From the NCBI RefSeq assembly GCF_030548175.1, contig NZ_JAUORX010000002.1:310001-374000 (forward strand): a stretch of DNA of 64,000 nt, written 5' to 3'. The notes below the pieces were generated by a model that ran no database searches, was not told where the DNA came from, and was given only the letters and a program-made list of their open reading frames with translations. The translations under genes and the position numbers were made by a program. This stretch comes from Cognatishimia sp. 1_MG-2023. Lineage in GTDB: Bacteria > Pseudomonadota > Alphaproteobacteria > Rhodobacterales > Rhodobacteraceae. Each line of letters begins with the position of its first letter. Position 1 is the stretch's first letter. This document shows positions 17,895 to 26,298 of the stretch, in pieces.

Positions 17895-19220
17895 ATGACA
17901 ACCACTCGTTTTGCCCCATCGCCAACAGGCTATATCCACGTTGGCAACCTGCGTACGGCGCTGATGAACTTTTTGATCGCCAAGAAATCTGGCGGCACGT
18001 TTATTTTGCGGATTGATGACACTGATCCAGAGCGGTCTAAGCAGGAATATGTGGATGCCATCCAAGAAGATATGGAATGGTTGGGCCTGACATGGGATAA
18101 GATCGAGCGTCAATCTGAACGTCTGGATCGCTACGTCGCCGCAGCGGATAAGCTGCGCGAGATTGGCCGGTTTTACGAATGCTTTGAAACACCTGTTGAG
18201 CTGGATCTAAAGCGTAAAAAGCAGCTGAACATGGGCAAACCACCGGTCTATGACCGCGCGGCGTTGAACCTGTCTGATGAAGACAAGGCAGCCTTGCGTG
18301 CGGAACGCGGCGATGGTCACTGGCGCTTTAAGTTGGACCAAGAGCGCATCGGTTGGGTTGATGGCGTCTTGGGCGAGATTTCGATTGATGCGGCTTCTGT
18401 TTCTGATCCGGTATTGATCCGTGGCGATGGTCAGTTCTTGTATACTTTGGCTTCTGTTGTTGATGACACAGAAATGGGTGTGACCCATGTTGTGCGTGGC
18501 TCTGACCACGTAACAAACACGGCGACACAAATCCAAATGATCGAGGCGCTGGGCGGCACTGTGCCAACCTTTGCGCACCATTCGTTGTTGACCGGTCCAC
18601 AGGGCGAAAGCCTGTCTAAACGTCTGGGCACGTTGGCCTTGCGCGATCTGCGCGAAGCGGGTGTTGAGCCTATGGCCTTGCTCAGCATGATGGCGCGTCT
18701 CGGTTCCAGCCAGCCGCTAGAATTGCGCAGCACGATTGACGAGATCGCTGAAGGTTTTGACGTGAGCCAGTTCGGCTCTGCGCCAACAAAATTTGACGTG
18801 AATGACCTGTATCCGCTGACCGGCCGTTTGCTGGGCGAGATGGATTTGGCTCCTGTTGCGGCGGATGTAGCTGCGGCCGGAGTACCTGACGCACAGGCGG
18901 CGGATTTCTGGAATGTCATCCGCTCTAACATCACAACACGCAAAGACATCGCACCTTGGTGGGAGTTGTTCCAAAACGGCGCGGACCCGGTGATTGATGA
19001 CGAAGACAAAGAGTTCGTCGCGCAAGCGATGACGCTTTTGCCAGAGGGCCCGTTTGATGGCGACTCTTGGGGCGCTTGGACTAAGGCCGTGAAAGAGGCA
19101 ACGGGTCGTAAAGGCCGTGGCTTGTTCATGCCGTTGCGCAAGGCTTTGACCGGTCAAGCCCATGGGCCTGATATGTCAGCTGTCTTGCCGCTGCTGAAAG
19201 TCATCAAAGCACGCGGATAA
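17895..19220 (+). CDS. gltX: Glutamyl-tRNA synthetase
   Basis: A 441-residue class I aminoacyl-tRNA synthetase charging tRNA-Glu (and in many alphaproteobacteria tRNA-Gln, for later amidation). The opening RFAPSPTGYIHVGNLRTAL contains the HIGH-like signature HVGN, and the second ATP motif is SLSKRLG near residue 238. The ATG at 17895 is used, not the upstream in-frame start, since the Rossmann fold begins at once. Alphaproteobacteria often have two gltX copies; which paralogue this is cannot be settled from this window. Confidence 0.95.
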   Translation: MTTTRFAPSPTGYIHVGNLRTALMNFLIAKKSGGTFILRIDDTDPERSKQEYVDAIQEDMEWLGLTWDKIERQSERLDRYVAAADKLREIGRFYECFETPVELDLKRKKQLNMGKPPVYDRAALNLSDEDKAALRAERGDGHWRFKLDQERIGWVDGVLGEISIDAASVSDPVLIRGDGQFLYTLASVVDDTEMGVTHVVRGSDHVTNTATQIQMIEALGGTVPTFAHHSLLTGPQGESLSKRLGTLALRDLREAGVEPMALLSMMARLGSSQPLELRSTIDEIAEGFDVSQFGSAPTKFDVNDLYPLTGRLLGEMDLAPVAADVAAAGVPDAQAADFWNVIRSNITTRKDIAPWWELFQNGADPVIDDEDKEFVAQAMTLLPEGPFDGDSWGAWTKAVKEATGRKGRGLFMPLRKALTGQAHGPDMSAVLPLLKVIKARG

Positions 19221-19273
19221 GGTTTTCTGCGAAAACCGATGCCTTCGGCGAAGGTATTTTGGTCAAGAACAAG
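19221..19273 (+). repeat. Dispersed double-hairpin GTATTT repeat, copy A2
   Basis: Hairpin 1 is GGTTTTC-TGC-GAAAACC (19221-19237). Hairpin 2 is CCTTC-GGC-GAAGG (19242-19254). The tail TATTTTGGTCAAGAACAAG follows. It starts on the base after the gltX stop codon. Confidence 0.65.
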
Positions 19274-19275
19274 AG

Positions 19276-19306
19276 GGGCCGTGCATCTATTGCGCGGTCC
19301 TTTTTT
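19276..19306 (+). terminator. Intrinsic terminator after gltX
   Basis: A ten-pair stem with two G-U pairs (19276-19285 with 19291-19300) and a TCTAT loop is followed by six T residues. It comes directly after the repeat at the gltX 3' end. Confidence 0.8.
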
Positions 19307-19388
19307 GTGAAGGCAGGTTTGTGCATTTTTGCAGATTGGAAATAGTGGTGGCCTGTGATCTGTTGAAAATCGGACAAAGGAGCATGCC

Positions 19389-20777
19389 ATGGCAGATGCA
19401 CAGGCAAAATTTCTAGAGGGCAATTTGCTGCGGCATGTCACGGTGATGTCGATGACGGCCTCGATCGGGTTGATGGCTGTCTTTATGGTCGATCTGGTTG
19501 ATATGGTGTTCATTTCCATGTTGGGCAAAGAGGAATTGGCGGCGGCTGTTGGCTATGCTGGTGCAATCTTATTTTTCACCACATCCTTTGGTATCGGCGT
19601 GTCGATTGCAGCGGGGGCGCTGGTAGCGCAGGCATTAGGCCGGGGTGATGCGCAGATGGCTGGACGCCGCGCGGCAACGTCTTTGCTGTATGGCTTTGTT
19701 TTTGCGTCATTATTTTCCGCTGCGGTCTGGTTTAATCTTGGGTATTTGGCGGGGCTGATGGGGGCCACGGGCGAGACTTTGGAGCTTGCCGTTGGCTATT
19801 TGCAGATCATTATTCCCAGCCTGCCTATTCTTTTGCTTGGTATGGTGGGCGGCGCGATACTCCGCGCTCATGGTGACGCGCGCCGGTCCATGATGACGAC
19901 GGTTGGCGGTGGGGTGGTTAACGCGATTTTAGACCCTATCCTTATTTTTGGCCTAGATTTGGATTTGACAGGAGCGGCGCTTGCTTCTGTCGCGGCGCGG
20001 ATTACGATTGCTGGATTGGCGCTTTATCCCTTGATGAAGCATCACAAAGCCTTGGAACGCCCTACGCCAGAACAGTTTCGCGGGGATTTCATCGCTATCT
20101 TGGCCATCGCCGGACCTGCAATCTTGACGCAACTGGCGACCCCAATTGGCCAAGCCTATGTCACACGATCAATGGCCGCTTATGGCGAAAACGCCGTTGC
20201 AGGTATGGCCATTGTTGGTCGCCTGACGCCCGTTGCCTTTGGTGTGATCTTTGCACTGTCTGGGGCGGTTGGCCCGATTATCGGGCAGAACTTTGGGGCC
20301 GGTCAGCATGATCGCGTGCGGGGGGCGTTTCGTGATGGGCTGATCTTTACGGCAGTTTGGGTTGTCTTGGTGGCGATGATTTTGTTTGTGTTGCGGGGGC
20401 CAATCGTTGCTCTTTTCAATGCAGAGGGCGTGGCCATCACATTGGTCTATCTGTTCTGCGGGCCGCTTGCGTTGATGTTCTTTTTCAACGGAGTGCTCTT
20501 TGTGTCCAACGCGGCATTCAACAATCTAGGGCATCCGTTTTATTCGACCCTGATCAATTGGGGCCGTAATACTCTTGGGATCATTCCATTTGTTTGGATT
20601 GGGTCCGCCTGGTTTGGCGCGCCAGGGGTGTTGATTGGCCAAGCCCTTGGCGGTGTTATTTTTGCGATCATCGCCTATACGCTTGGTTTGCGTGTCATGG
20701 CGAAACAAAAATCGGTACCAGAAGCGCCTTTCGCCCGACAGGGACGGTTGCACGCGCTTTTACATTTGCGCCGCTAA
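19389..20777 (+). CDS. MATE family multidrug/metabolite exporter
   Basis: A 462-residue inner-membrane protein with about twelve hydrophobic helices arranged as two homologous six-helix halves. This is the MATE/NorM/DinF layout of cation-coupled efflux pumps. The N-terminal half includes MVDLVDMVFISMLGKEELAA and the second half GRLTPVAFGVIFALSGAVGPIIGQNFGA. The substrate is unknown. An AGGAG ribosome-binding site precedes the ATG. It converges with the next gene, overlapping it by 4 bp. Confidence 0.92.
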   Translation: MADAQAKFLEGNLLRHVTVMSMTASIGLMAVFMVDLVDMVFISMLGKEELAAAVGYAGAILFFTTSFGIGVSIAAGALVAQALGRGDAQMAGRRAATSLLYGFVFASLFSAAVWFNLGYLAGLMGATGETLELAVGYLQIIIPSLPILLLGMVGGAILRAHGDARRSMMTTVGGGVVNAILDPILIFGLDLDLTGAALASVAARITIAGLALYPLMKHHKALERPTPEQFRGDFIAILAIAGPAILTQLATPIGQAYVTRSMAAYGENAVAGMAIVGRLTPVAFGVIFALSGAVGPIIGQNFGAGQHDRVRGAFRDGLIFTAVWVVLVAMILFVLRGPIVALFNAEGVAITLVYLFCGPLALMFFFNGVLFVSNAAFNNLGHPFYSTLINWGRNTLGIIPFVWIGSAWFGAPGVLIGQALGGVIFAIIAYTLGLRVMAKQKSVPEAPFARQGRLHALLHLRR

Positions 20778-21337
20778 GGCAAAATGCGACAGCCGAGTTG
20801 TTTGATCTGGTCATCCACAAAAACACGTTCCTGCATGCTTAAACATTGATGGCGTGGATAGATTGGATCTGCTCTGTCATCGCGAATTGGCGCGTCCCAG
20901 CCTGATGTTGTTGCAAAGAAATCAAGCGCGCCTGTTTCGCCGAATTCTTGCAAATATCCTTGGATGACAACATCAAGATAGCTCAAATAGATGGGGCGAG
21001 GCGTGGGTGCAGGCGGGTATTTATCCATCGGCACCGTATAGGTCGCCAAGACGCTTTCCGCTGCTGCGGAGTGTTGCGCTGCCTCTGTCACCAAAACCCG
21101 ATCATAGGCGTGTTCGCGGGCATCAAGCGCTTGCCAATCGTTGTTCGGGACATGGGCTATCAAGCCGTCGATTTCGCTACCCGCATATGGCTCGGCAGTC
21201 AGAATAGGGCGCGGTGCAAATGTGGTTTGCCGCCAAACGCGCCGCCAACCCATTAATCGGGCAGGGCGCGCATCTGGGTAGTTATGCGTATTGCGATTGA
21301 CGAGGCTGCCATAGCCAAAGAAATAAGGTGTGCTCAT
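20774..21337 (-). CDS. Gamma-glutamylcyclotransferase-like protein
   Basis: A 187-residue protein starting with the substrate-loop signature FFGYGSLVNR of the GGCT/AIG2 fold. The conserved acid equivalent is probably in DAREHAYDRVLV. Such enzymes release 5-oxoproline from gamma-glutamyl compounds, though many AIG2-like proteins have other or unknown substrates. The ATG at 21337 is preferred over the frame start at 21361 because the fold begins there. Confidence 0.75.
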   Translation of the reverse strand: MSTPYFFGYGSLVNRNTHNYPDARPARLMGWRRVWRQTTFAPRPILTAEPYAGSEIDGLIAHVPNNDWQALDAREHAYDRVLVTEAAQHSAAAESVLATYTVPMDKYPPAPTPRPIYLSYLDVVIQGYLQEFGETGALDFFATTSGWDAPIRDDRADPIYPRHQCLSMQERVFVDDQIKQLGCRILP

Positions 21338-21433
21338 ACACTCTGAACTTCGTCGCAACATCGGCGAGCGTCAAGCAATTGGCTTGGATAAGCGCGCTTT
21401 TCCTATGAAATTATGAGCGACATCATCGGATTA

Positions 21434-21455
21434 GATGAAAATGATTATTTTCGAT
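21434..21455. promoter_or_regulatory. AT-rich palindrome, Fur/Mur-box-like
   Basis: GAAAAT-GATT-ATTTTC (21437-21452), with flanks extending the symmetry partly, resembles an iron/manganese Fur-family operator. It lies between the divergent GGCT-like gene and the gcv promoter. It was identified only by eye. Confidence 0.3.
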
Positions 21456-21475
21456 GTGTGTGGTCGGAAACGGGC

Positions 21476-21504
21476 TTGTTATTGTCGTGTTTGCGGATTA
21501 GTTT
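21476..21504 (+). promoter_or_regulatory. Candidate gcv operon promoter
   Basis: TTGTTA (21476-21481) and TAGTTT (21499-21504) are spaced by 17 nt, ending about 19 nt before the first riboswitch aptamer. Confidence 0.35.
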
Positions 21505-21522
21505 CCGATAAGAAACACAGGT

Positions 21523-21674
21523 AACTCGGGAGAATCGGGTTTCCGATGCCGAAGGAGCAACCGCCCCGGAAACTCTCAGGCTTCAGGACCGCGTTATCAA
21601 TTTCTACTCTGGAGAGAGGCGTATTTGCGCCCGCCGAAGGGATAACGATCTCAGGCGAAAGGACAGAGGGGGCA
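21523..21674 (+). ncRNA. Tandem glycine riboswitch
   Basis: Two adjacent aptamers carry the glycine-riboswitch core. The first (about 21527-21591) has CGGGAGAATC, GCCGAAGGAGCAA and AACTCTCAGGC with CAGGACCG. The second (about 21608-21671) has TCTGGAGAGAGGC, CGCCGAAGGGATAA and ATCTCAGGCGAAAGGACAGA. Glycine binding would switch on gcvT-gcvH-gcvP so that excess glycine is cleaved. The position, directly upstream of gcvT, is the classical one. Confidence 0.93.
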
Positions 21675-21727
21675 TCGCGCGCATGGGGTCATGCGTCAGA
21701 GTGATGCCGGATGCCTGACGTTGTTGG

Positions 21728-21747
21728 CGCTCCGGAAATTTGGAGCG
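21728..21747 (+). promoter_or_regulatory. Hairpin sequestering the gcvT ribosome-binding site
   Basis: CGCTCC (21728-21733) pairs perfectly with GGAGCG (21742-21747), whose GGAG is the Shine-Dalgarno of gcvT 8 nt before the ATG. It is a plausible translational part of the riboswitch expression platform. Confidence 0.6.
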
Positions 21748-21753
21748 AAAGAG

Positions 21754-22887
21754 ATGGGCGACACAAGCGAACTGTTACACACGCCGCTGTTTGATTTGCA
21801 CGCTGAACTGGGCGGCAAGATGGTGCCATTTGCGGGCTATGCCATGCCTGTGCAGTATCCGCTTGGTGTGATGAAGGAACATATCCACTGTCGCACGCAG
21901 GCCGGTCTGTTTGACGTCAGCCACATGGGCCAAGTCATTTTGCGCGGTGAAAGCTACGACGCCATCGCGCAGGCCTTTGAAACGCTGGTTCCGATGGATG
22001 TTCTAGGGCTTGATCAAGACAAACAGCGCTATGGTTTCTTCACAAATGAAGACGGCGGGATCGAAGATGATCTAATGTTCGCAAACCGCGGAGATCACTT
22101 GTTTGTTGTGGTGAATGCTGCCTGCAAAGACGCTGATATTGCCCGCATGAAAGAAGCGCTAGAACCTGACGTGACCGTAGAGGTCATTGAGGATCGCGCA
22201 TTGATTGCTCTGCAAGGACCATCTGCTGGTACAGCTTTGGCGCGCCTGAATGCATCCGTGGACGCAATGGTGTTTATGGATGTGGCAACGGTTGAATTAG
22301 CGGGCGCTGAATGCTGGGTCTCGCGGTCGGGGTACACCGGCGAAGATGGGTTCGAAATCTCTGTGCCTAATGGGCATGCAGAGGCGCTTTGCCGGGCGTT
22401 GCTAGAGATGGAAGAGGTCGAACCCATCGGCCTGGGTGCACGCGACAGTTTGCGCCTAGAGGCCGGGCTTTGCCTATACGGCAATGACATCACCACAGAT
22501 ACCAACCCGATTGAGGCCAGCCTAATCTGGGCGATCCAAAAGGTGCGCCGTGCAGGTGGGAACCGTGAAGGCGGCTTTCCGGGCGCGTCGCATATCTTTG
22601 GTGCGATGGCCGAGGGCGTGGCACGCAAACGTGTTGGCCTCGTACCAGAAGGCCGCGCACCGATGCGGGCGGGCACACCGATATTCGCCAGCGCCGAAGG
22701 CGGAGAGCCGGTTGGCGAAGTCACCTCTGGCGGCTTTGGCCCAACGTTCAATGGCCCCGTTGCCATGGGCTATGTGGGCACCAGTTACGCCACCATCGAC
22801 ACAACTCTATTTGGCGAAGTCCGCGGCAAACGCATGCCTTTAAAGGTTGCGAAAATGCCTTTGGTTCCAGCCAACTTCAAACGCTAA
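21754..22887 (+). CDS. gcvT: Glycine cleavage system T protein (aminomethyltransferase)
   Basis: A 377-residue tetrahydrofolate-dependent aminomethyltransferase. It takes the aminomethyl group from lipoyl-GcvH, releasing ammonia and methylene-THF. The N-terminus has MVPFAGYAMPVQYPLGVMKEH, and the catalytic Asp region is FDVSHMGQV. The folate-binding region LGARDSLRLEAGLCLYGND is present. The ATG at 21754 is chosen over an upstream frame that would begin inside the riboswitch leader. First gene of gcvTHP under a glycine riboswitch. Confidence 0.96.
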   Translation: MGDTSELLHTPLFDLHAELGGKMVPFAGYAMPVQYPLGVMKEHIHCRTQAGLFDVSHMGQVILRGESYDAIAQAFETLVPMDVLGLDQDKQRYGFFTNEDGGIEDDLMFANRGDHLFVVVNAACKDADIARMKEALEPDVTVEVIEDRALIALQGPSAGTALARLNASVDAMVFMDVATVELAGAECWVSRSGYTGEDGFEISVPNGHAEALCRALLEMEEVEPIGLGARDSLRLEAGLCLYGNDITTDTNPIEASLIWAIQKVRRAGGNREGGFPGASHIFGAMAEGVARKRVGLVPEGRAPMRAGTPIFASAEGGEPVGEVTSGGFGPTFNGPVAMGYVGTSYATIDTTLFGEVRGKRMPLKVAKMPLVPANFKR

Positions 22888-22914
22888 TCCAGCATTAAAT
22901 ACAGGAGATACCTC

Positions 22915-23274
22915 ATGAAATTCACTGAAGAACACGAATGGCTACGCGAAGAAGGCGATGTGATTGTTGTGGGCATTACCGCACACGCCGCTGAACAGCT
23001 GGGCGACATCGTTTTTGTCGAATTGCCAGAGGTCGGCACCGAAGTCACCAAAGACGACGAAGTTTGTGTGATCGAATCCGTAAAAGCGGCGTCCGACATC
23101 CTTGCGCCGCTTGATGGTGAAATCACCGAAGTGAACGAAGCGCTGGTCGATGAACCGGGCAAAATCAACGAAGACGCCATTGGCGACGCGTGGTTCTTCA
23201 AAGTCAAAGCCGCCGACAAAAGCCAGATGGACGACTACATGGATGAAGCCGCGTATAACGCTTTCATCGGATAA
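22915..23274 (+). CDS. gcvH: Glycine cleavage system H protein
   Basis: A 119-residue lipoyl carrier that shuttles the aminomethyl group between GcvP, GcvT and the L protein. The lipoylated Lys is in ESVKAASDILAPLDG (near residue 63). The preceding EHEWLREEGD and the size are standard. AGGAGA lies ahead of the ATG. It is 27 bp after gcvT. Confidence 0.97.
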   Translation: MKFTEEHEWLREEGDVIVVGITAHAAEQLGDIVFVELPEVGTEVTKDDEVCVIESVKAASDILAPLDGEITEVNEALVDEPGKINEDAIGDAWFFKVKAADKSQMDDYMDEAAYNAFIG

Positions 23275-23352
23275 CACTTTTTAGGGTCGCTGACCCATTG
23301 CTGGATGGACTGGGGTGCGCAGGTTTGCGTACCCACAGAAGGGGAATGTCTC

Positions 23353-26202
23353 ATGCCTTTCACACCGACGGATTATCTGCCGTATGATTTTGCCAACCGC
23401 CGCCACATCGGGCCGTCTCCTGAAGAGATGGATAAGATGTTGGATGTTGTAGGGGCAAAAGACCTCGATACTCTCATCGACGACACCTTGCCAAAGTCGA
23501 TCCGGCAGGAAGAGCCGCTTGATTTCGGTCGTCCGTTTTCAGAGCGTGAGCTGCTGCACCGCATGCGCGAAATCGCCAAGAAAAACGTGTTGATGACCAG
23601 CCTGATCGGGCAGGGGTATCATGGCACTGTGACACCTCCGGCCATTCAGCGAAATATCTTGGAAAACCCTGCGTGGTACACGGCCTACACACCGTATCAG
23701 CCGGAAATCTCTCAGGGTCGCCTTGAGGCCTTGCTGAACTTCCAAACCATGGTCAGCGATCTGACAGGTCTCGAAGTGGCGAACGCATCGCTTTTGGATG
23801 AATCCACAGCCTGTGCCGAAGCCATGACCATGGCGCAGCGCGTTGCAAAATCCAAAGCAAAGGCCTTTTTCGTGGACCGCGATTGCCATCCACAGAACAT
23901 CGCTGTGATCCAAACGCGCGCGGCACCTTTGGGTATCGAAGTGATCGTGGGCAACCCGGATAAACTAGAAGCCGACAAAGTCTTTGGTGCGTTGTTCCAA
24001 TACCCTGGCACATATGGGCACGTCCGAGACTTTACGCCAGAAATCGAAAAGCTGCATGAAAACAAAGCGATTGCCGTTGTCGCAGCTGACCCACTTTCGC
24101 TGACCTTGCTCAAAGAACCTGGCGCAATGGGCGCGGATATTGCCGTTGGCTCAACCCAACGGTTTGGTGTTCCGCTCGGCTATGGCGGACCACACGCGGC
24201 CTATATGGCCACCAAAGACGCCTACAAACGCGCGATGCCGGGCCGTTTGGTCGGGGTGTCGGTGGATGCGCATGGCAACCGTGCCTATCGTTTGTCCCTG
24301 CAAACCCGCGAACAGCACATTCGCCGTGAAAAAGCGACCTCGAACGTATGTACCGCCCAGGCGCTGCTTGCTGTCATGGCGTCGATGTATGCTGTCTTTC
24401 ACGGGCCAAAGGGCCTGCAGGCGATTGCCCAACGCATTCACCGTAAAACTGTTCGCTTGGCCAATGGCCTTGAGGATGCCGGCTTTAAAGTCGATCCAAA
24501 GGCGTTCTTTGACACGATCACAGTTGATGTTGGCCCGCTGCAAGCGGCTGTCATGAAATCCGCGTGTGACGAAGGTATCAACCTGCGCAAAGTTGGCGAA
24601 ACACGTGTTGGGATCACGATAGATGAAACAACACGCCCTGAAACCATCGAGGGTGTCTGGCGCGCCTTTGGGATTGTTAAGGCTGACAATAAATTTGATC
24701 CGGAATACCGTGTTCCAGAGAATATGCATCGCCAGTCTGACTACCTGACGCATCCGATTTTCCACATGAACCGCGCTGAAACGGAAATGATGCGCTATAT
24801 GCGTCGTCTTGCAGACCGTGACTTGGCGCTGGACCGTGCGATGATCCCGCTTGGCTCTTGCACCATGAAGCTGAACGCAGCTGCTGAAATGATGCCAATC
24901 AGCTGGCCCGAGTTTGCGGATATGCACCCCTTTGTGCCAGTCGATCAGGCCCAAGGTTATGCTGAAATGGTCACCGATTTGTCTGACAAACTCTGTGACA
25001 TCACCGGCTATGACGCGATTTCAATGCAGCCAAACTCTGGCGCGCAGGGCGAATATGCCGGCCTGTTAACGATTTCCGCCTATCATCGTGCTAATAATGA
25101 AGACCACCGCAACATCTGCCTGATTCCAATGTCCGCTCACGGAACAAATCCGGCCTCAGCGCAGATGGTTGGGTGGAAAGTCGTCCCGGTCAAAACCGCC
25201 GACAACGGTGACATTGATCTGGACGACTTCAAAGCCAAAGCCGAAAAACACGCGGATGCCTTGGCGGGGTGCATGATCACTTACCCATCCACACACGGCG
25301 TGTTCGAAGAAACCGTGCACGAAGTCTGCGAAATCACGCATCAGTTCGGCGGTCAGGTTTACATCGACGGTGCAAATATGAACGCCATGGTGGGCCTGTC
25401 CCGTCCGGGGGATTTGGGCGGCGATGTGAGCCACCTGAACCTGCACAAAACCTTTGCCATCCCGCACGGAGGCGGCGGCCCCGGCATGGGACCAATTGGT
25501 GTCAAAGAGCATCTGGTGCCACATCTACCGGGCCATCCGGAAACCGGTGGCGATGAGGGGCCAGTCTCGGCAGCGCCTCTTGGGTCTGCATCCATCCTTG
25601 CGATCAGCTGGGCCTATTGCCTGATGATGGGCGGCGACGGTCTAACCCAAGCCACCCGCGTTGCGATCCTGAATGCGAACTACATCGCAAAACGCCTCGA
25701 GGGTGCCTTTGACGTTCTGTACAAGGGACCAACTGGCCGCGTGGCACATGAATGCATTATCGACACACGCCCCTTTGCCGAAAGTGCAGATGTGTCTGTG
25801 GATGATATTGCGAAACGCCTGATCGACAATGGTTTCCATGCTCCAACCATGAGCTGGCCCGTGGCTGGCACATTGATGGTTGAACCAACAGAGTCAGAAA
25901 CCAAAGCGGAACTAGACCGGTTCTGCGATGCCATGCTGTCTATTCGGGACGAAATCAAAGCCATCGAAACCGGCGAGAGCGACGCGGCAAACAACCCACT
26001 GAAGCACGCGCCACATACGATGGAAGACCTCGTGCGCGATTGGGATCGCCCCTATTCTCGCGAACAAGGCTGCTTCCCACCGGGTGCGTTCCGTGTTGAT
26101 AAGTACTGGCCGCCAGTTAACCGTGTCGACAATGCTTACGGCGATCGGCATCTGATCTGTACCTGCCCGCCGATGGACGATTACGCCGAAGCGGCTGAGT
26201 AA
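23353..26202 (+). CDS. gcvP: Glycine dehydrogenase (decarboxylating), P protein
   Basis: A 949-residue PLP enzyme that decarboxylates glycine and loads the aminomethyl group on GcvH. It is the single-chain form, with an N-terminal non-catalytic half and a C-terminal half. The PLP Lys is in [16 protein letters not shown]. The ATG at 23353 is preferred over the frame start at 23305 because AAGGGG precedes it and the usual N-terminus ([10 protein letters not shown]) follows. An intrinsic terminator ends the operon. Confidence 0.97.
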   Translation: MPFTPTDYLPYDFANRRHIGPSPEEMDKMLDVVGAKDLDTLIDDTLPKSIRQEEPLDFGRPFSERELLHRMREIAKKNVLMTSLIGQGYHGTVTPPAIQRNILENPAWYTAYTPYQPEISQGRLEALLNFQTMVSDLTGLEVANASLLDESTACAEAMTMAQRVAKSKAKAFFVDRDCHPQNIAVIQTRAAPLGIEVIVGNPDKLEADKVFGALFQYPGTYGHVRDFTPEIEKLHENKAIAVVAADPLSLTLLKEPGAMGADIAVGSTQRFGVPLGYGGPHAAYMATKDAYKRAMPGRLVGVSVDAHGNRAYRLSLQTREQHIRREKATSNVCTAQALLAVMASMYAVFHGPKGLQAIAQRIHRKTVRLANGLEDAGFKVDPKAFFDTITVDVGPLQAAVMKSACDEGINLRKVGETRVGITIDETTRPETIEGVWRAFGIVKADNKFDPEYRVPENMHRQSDYLTHPIFHMNRAETEMMRYMRRLADRDLALDRAMIPLGSCTMKLNAAAEMMPISWPEFADMHPFVPVDQAQGYAEMVTDLSDKLCDITGYDAISMQPNSGAQGEYAGLLTISAYHRANNEDHRNICLIPMSAHGTNPASAQMVGWKVVPVKTADNGDIDLDDFKAKAEKHADALAGCMITYPSTHGVFEETVHEVCEITHQFGGQVYIDGANMNAMVGLSRPGDLGGDVSHLNLHKTFAIPHGGGGPGMGPIGVKEHLVPHLPGHPETGGDEGPVSAAPLGSASILAISWAYCLMMGGDGLTQATRVAILNANYIAKRLEGAFDVLYKGPTGRVAHECIIDTRPFAESADVSVDDIAKRLIDNGFHAPTMSWPVAGTLMVEPTESETKAELDRFCDAMLSIRDEIKAIETGESDAANNPLKHAPHTMEDLVRDWDRPYSREQGCFPPGAFRVDKYWPPVNRVDNAYGDRHLICTCPPMDDYAEAAE

Positions 26203-26216
26203 ATCATGATACAGGT

Positions 26217-26243
26217 GGCCCCCTAACGGGGGCCGCTTTTTTT
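26217..26243 (+). terminator. Intrinsic terminator of gcvTHP
   Basis: The perfect seven-pair stem GGCCCCC-TAAC-GGGGGCC is followed by GC and seven T residues, 14 bp after the gcvP stop. Confidence 0.88.
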
Positions 26244-26248
26244 GTGGA

Positions 26249-26296
26249 CCCCTACGGGGCCGTGCCTCCGGCGGAGGTATTTGGATCAAGAACAAG
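26249..26296 (+). repeat. Dispersed double-hairpin GTATTT repeat, copy A3
   Basis: Hairpin 1 is CCCC-TAC-GGGG (26249-26259). Hairpin 2 is CCTCC-GGC-GGAGG (26265-26277). The tail TATTTGGATCAAGAACAAG follows. It lies between convergent gcvP and the ABC permease gene. Confidence 0.65.
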
Positions 26297-26298
26297 CA

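Noticed and set aside
24151-24954. 267-codon minus-strand frame inside gcvP
   Set aside because: Antisense shadow of a highly conserved P protein.
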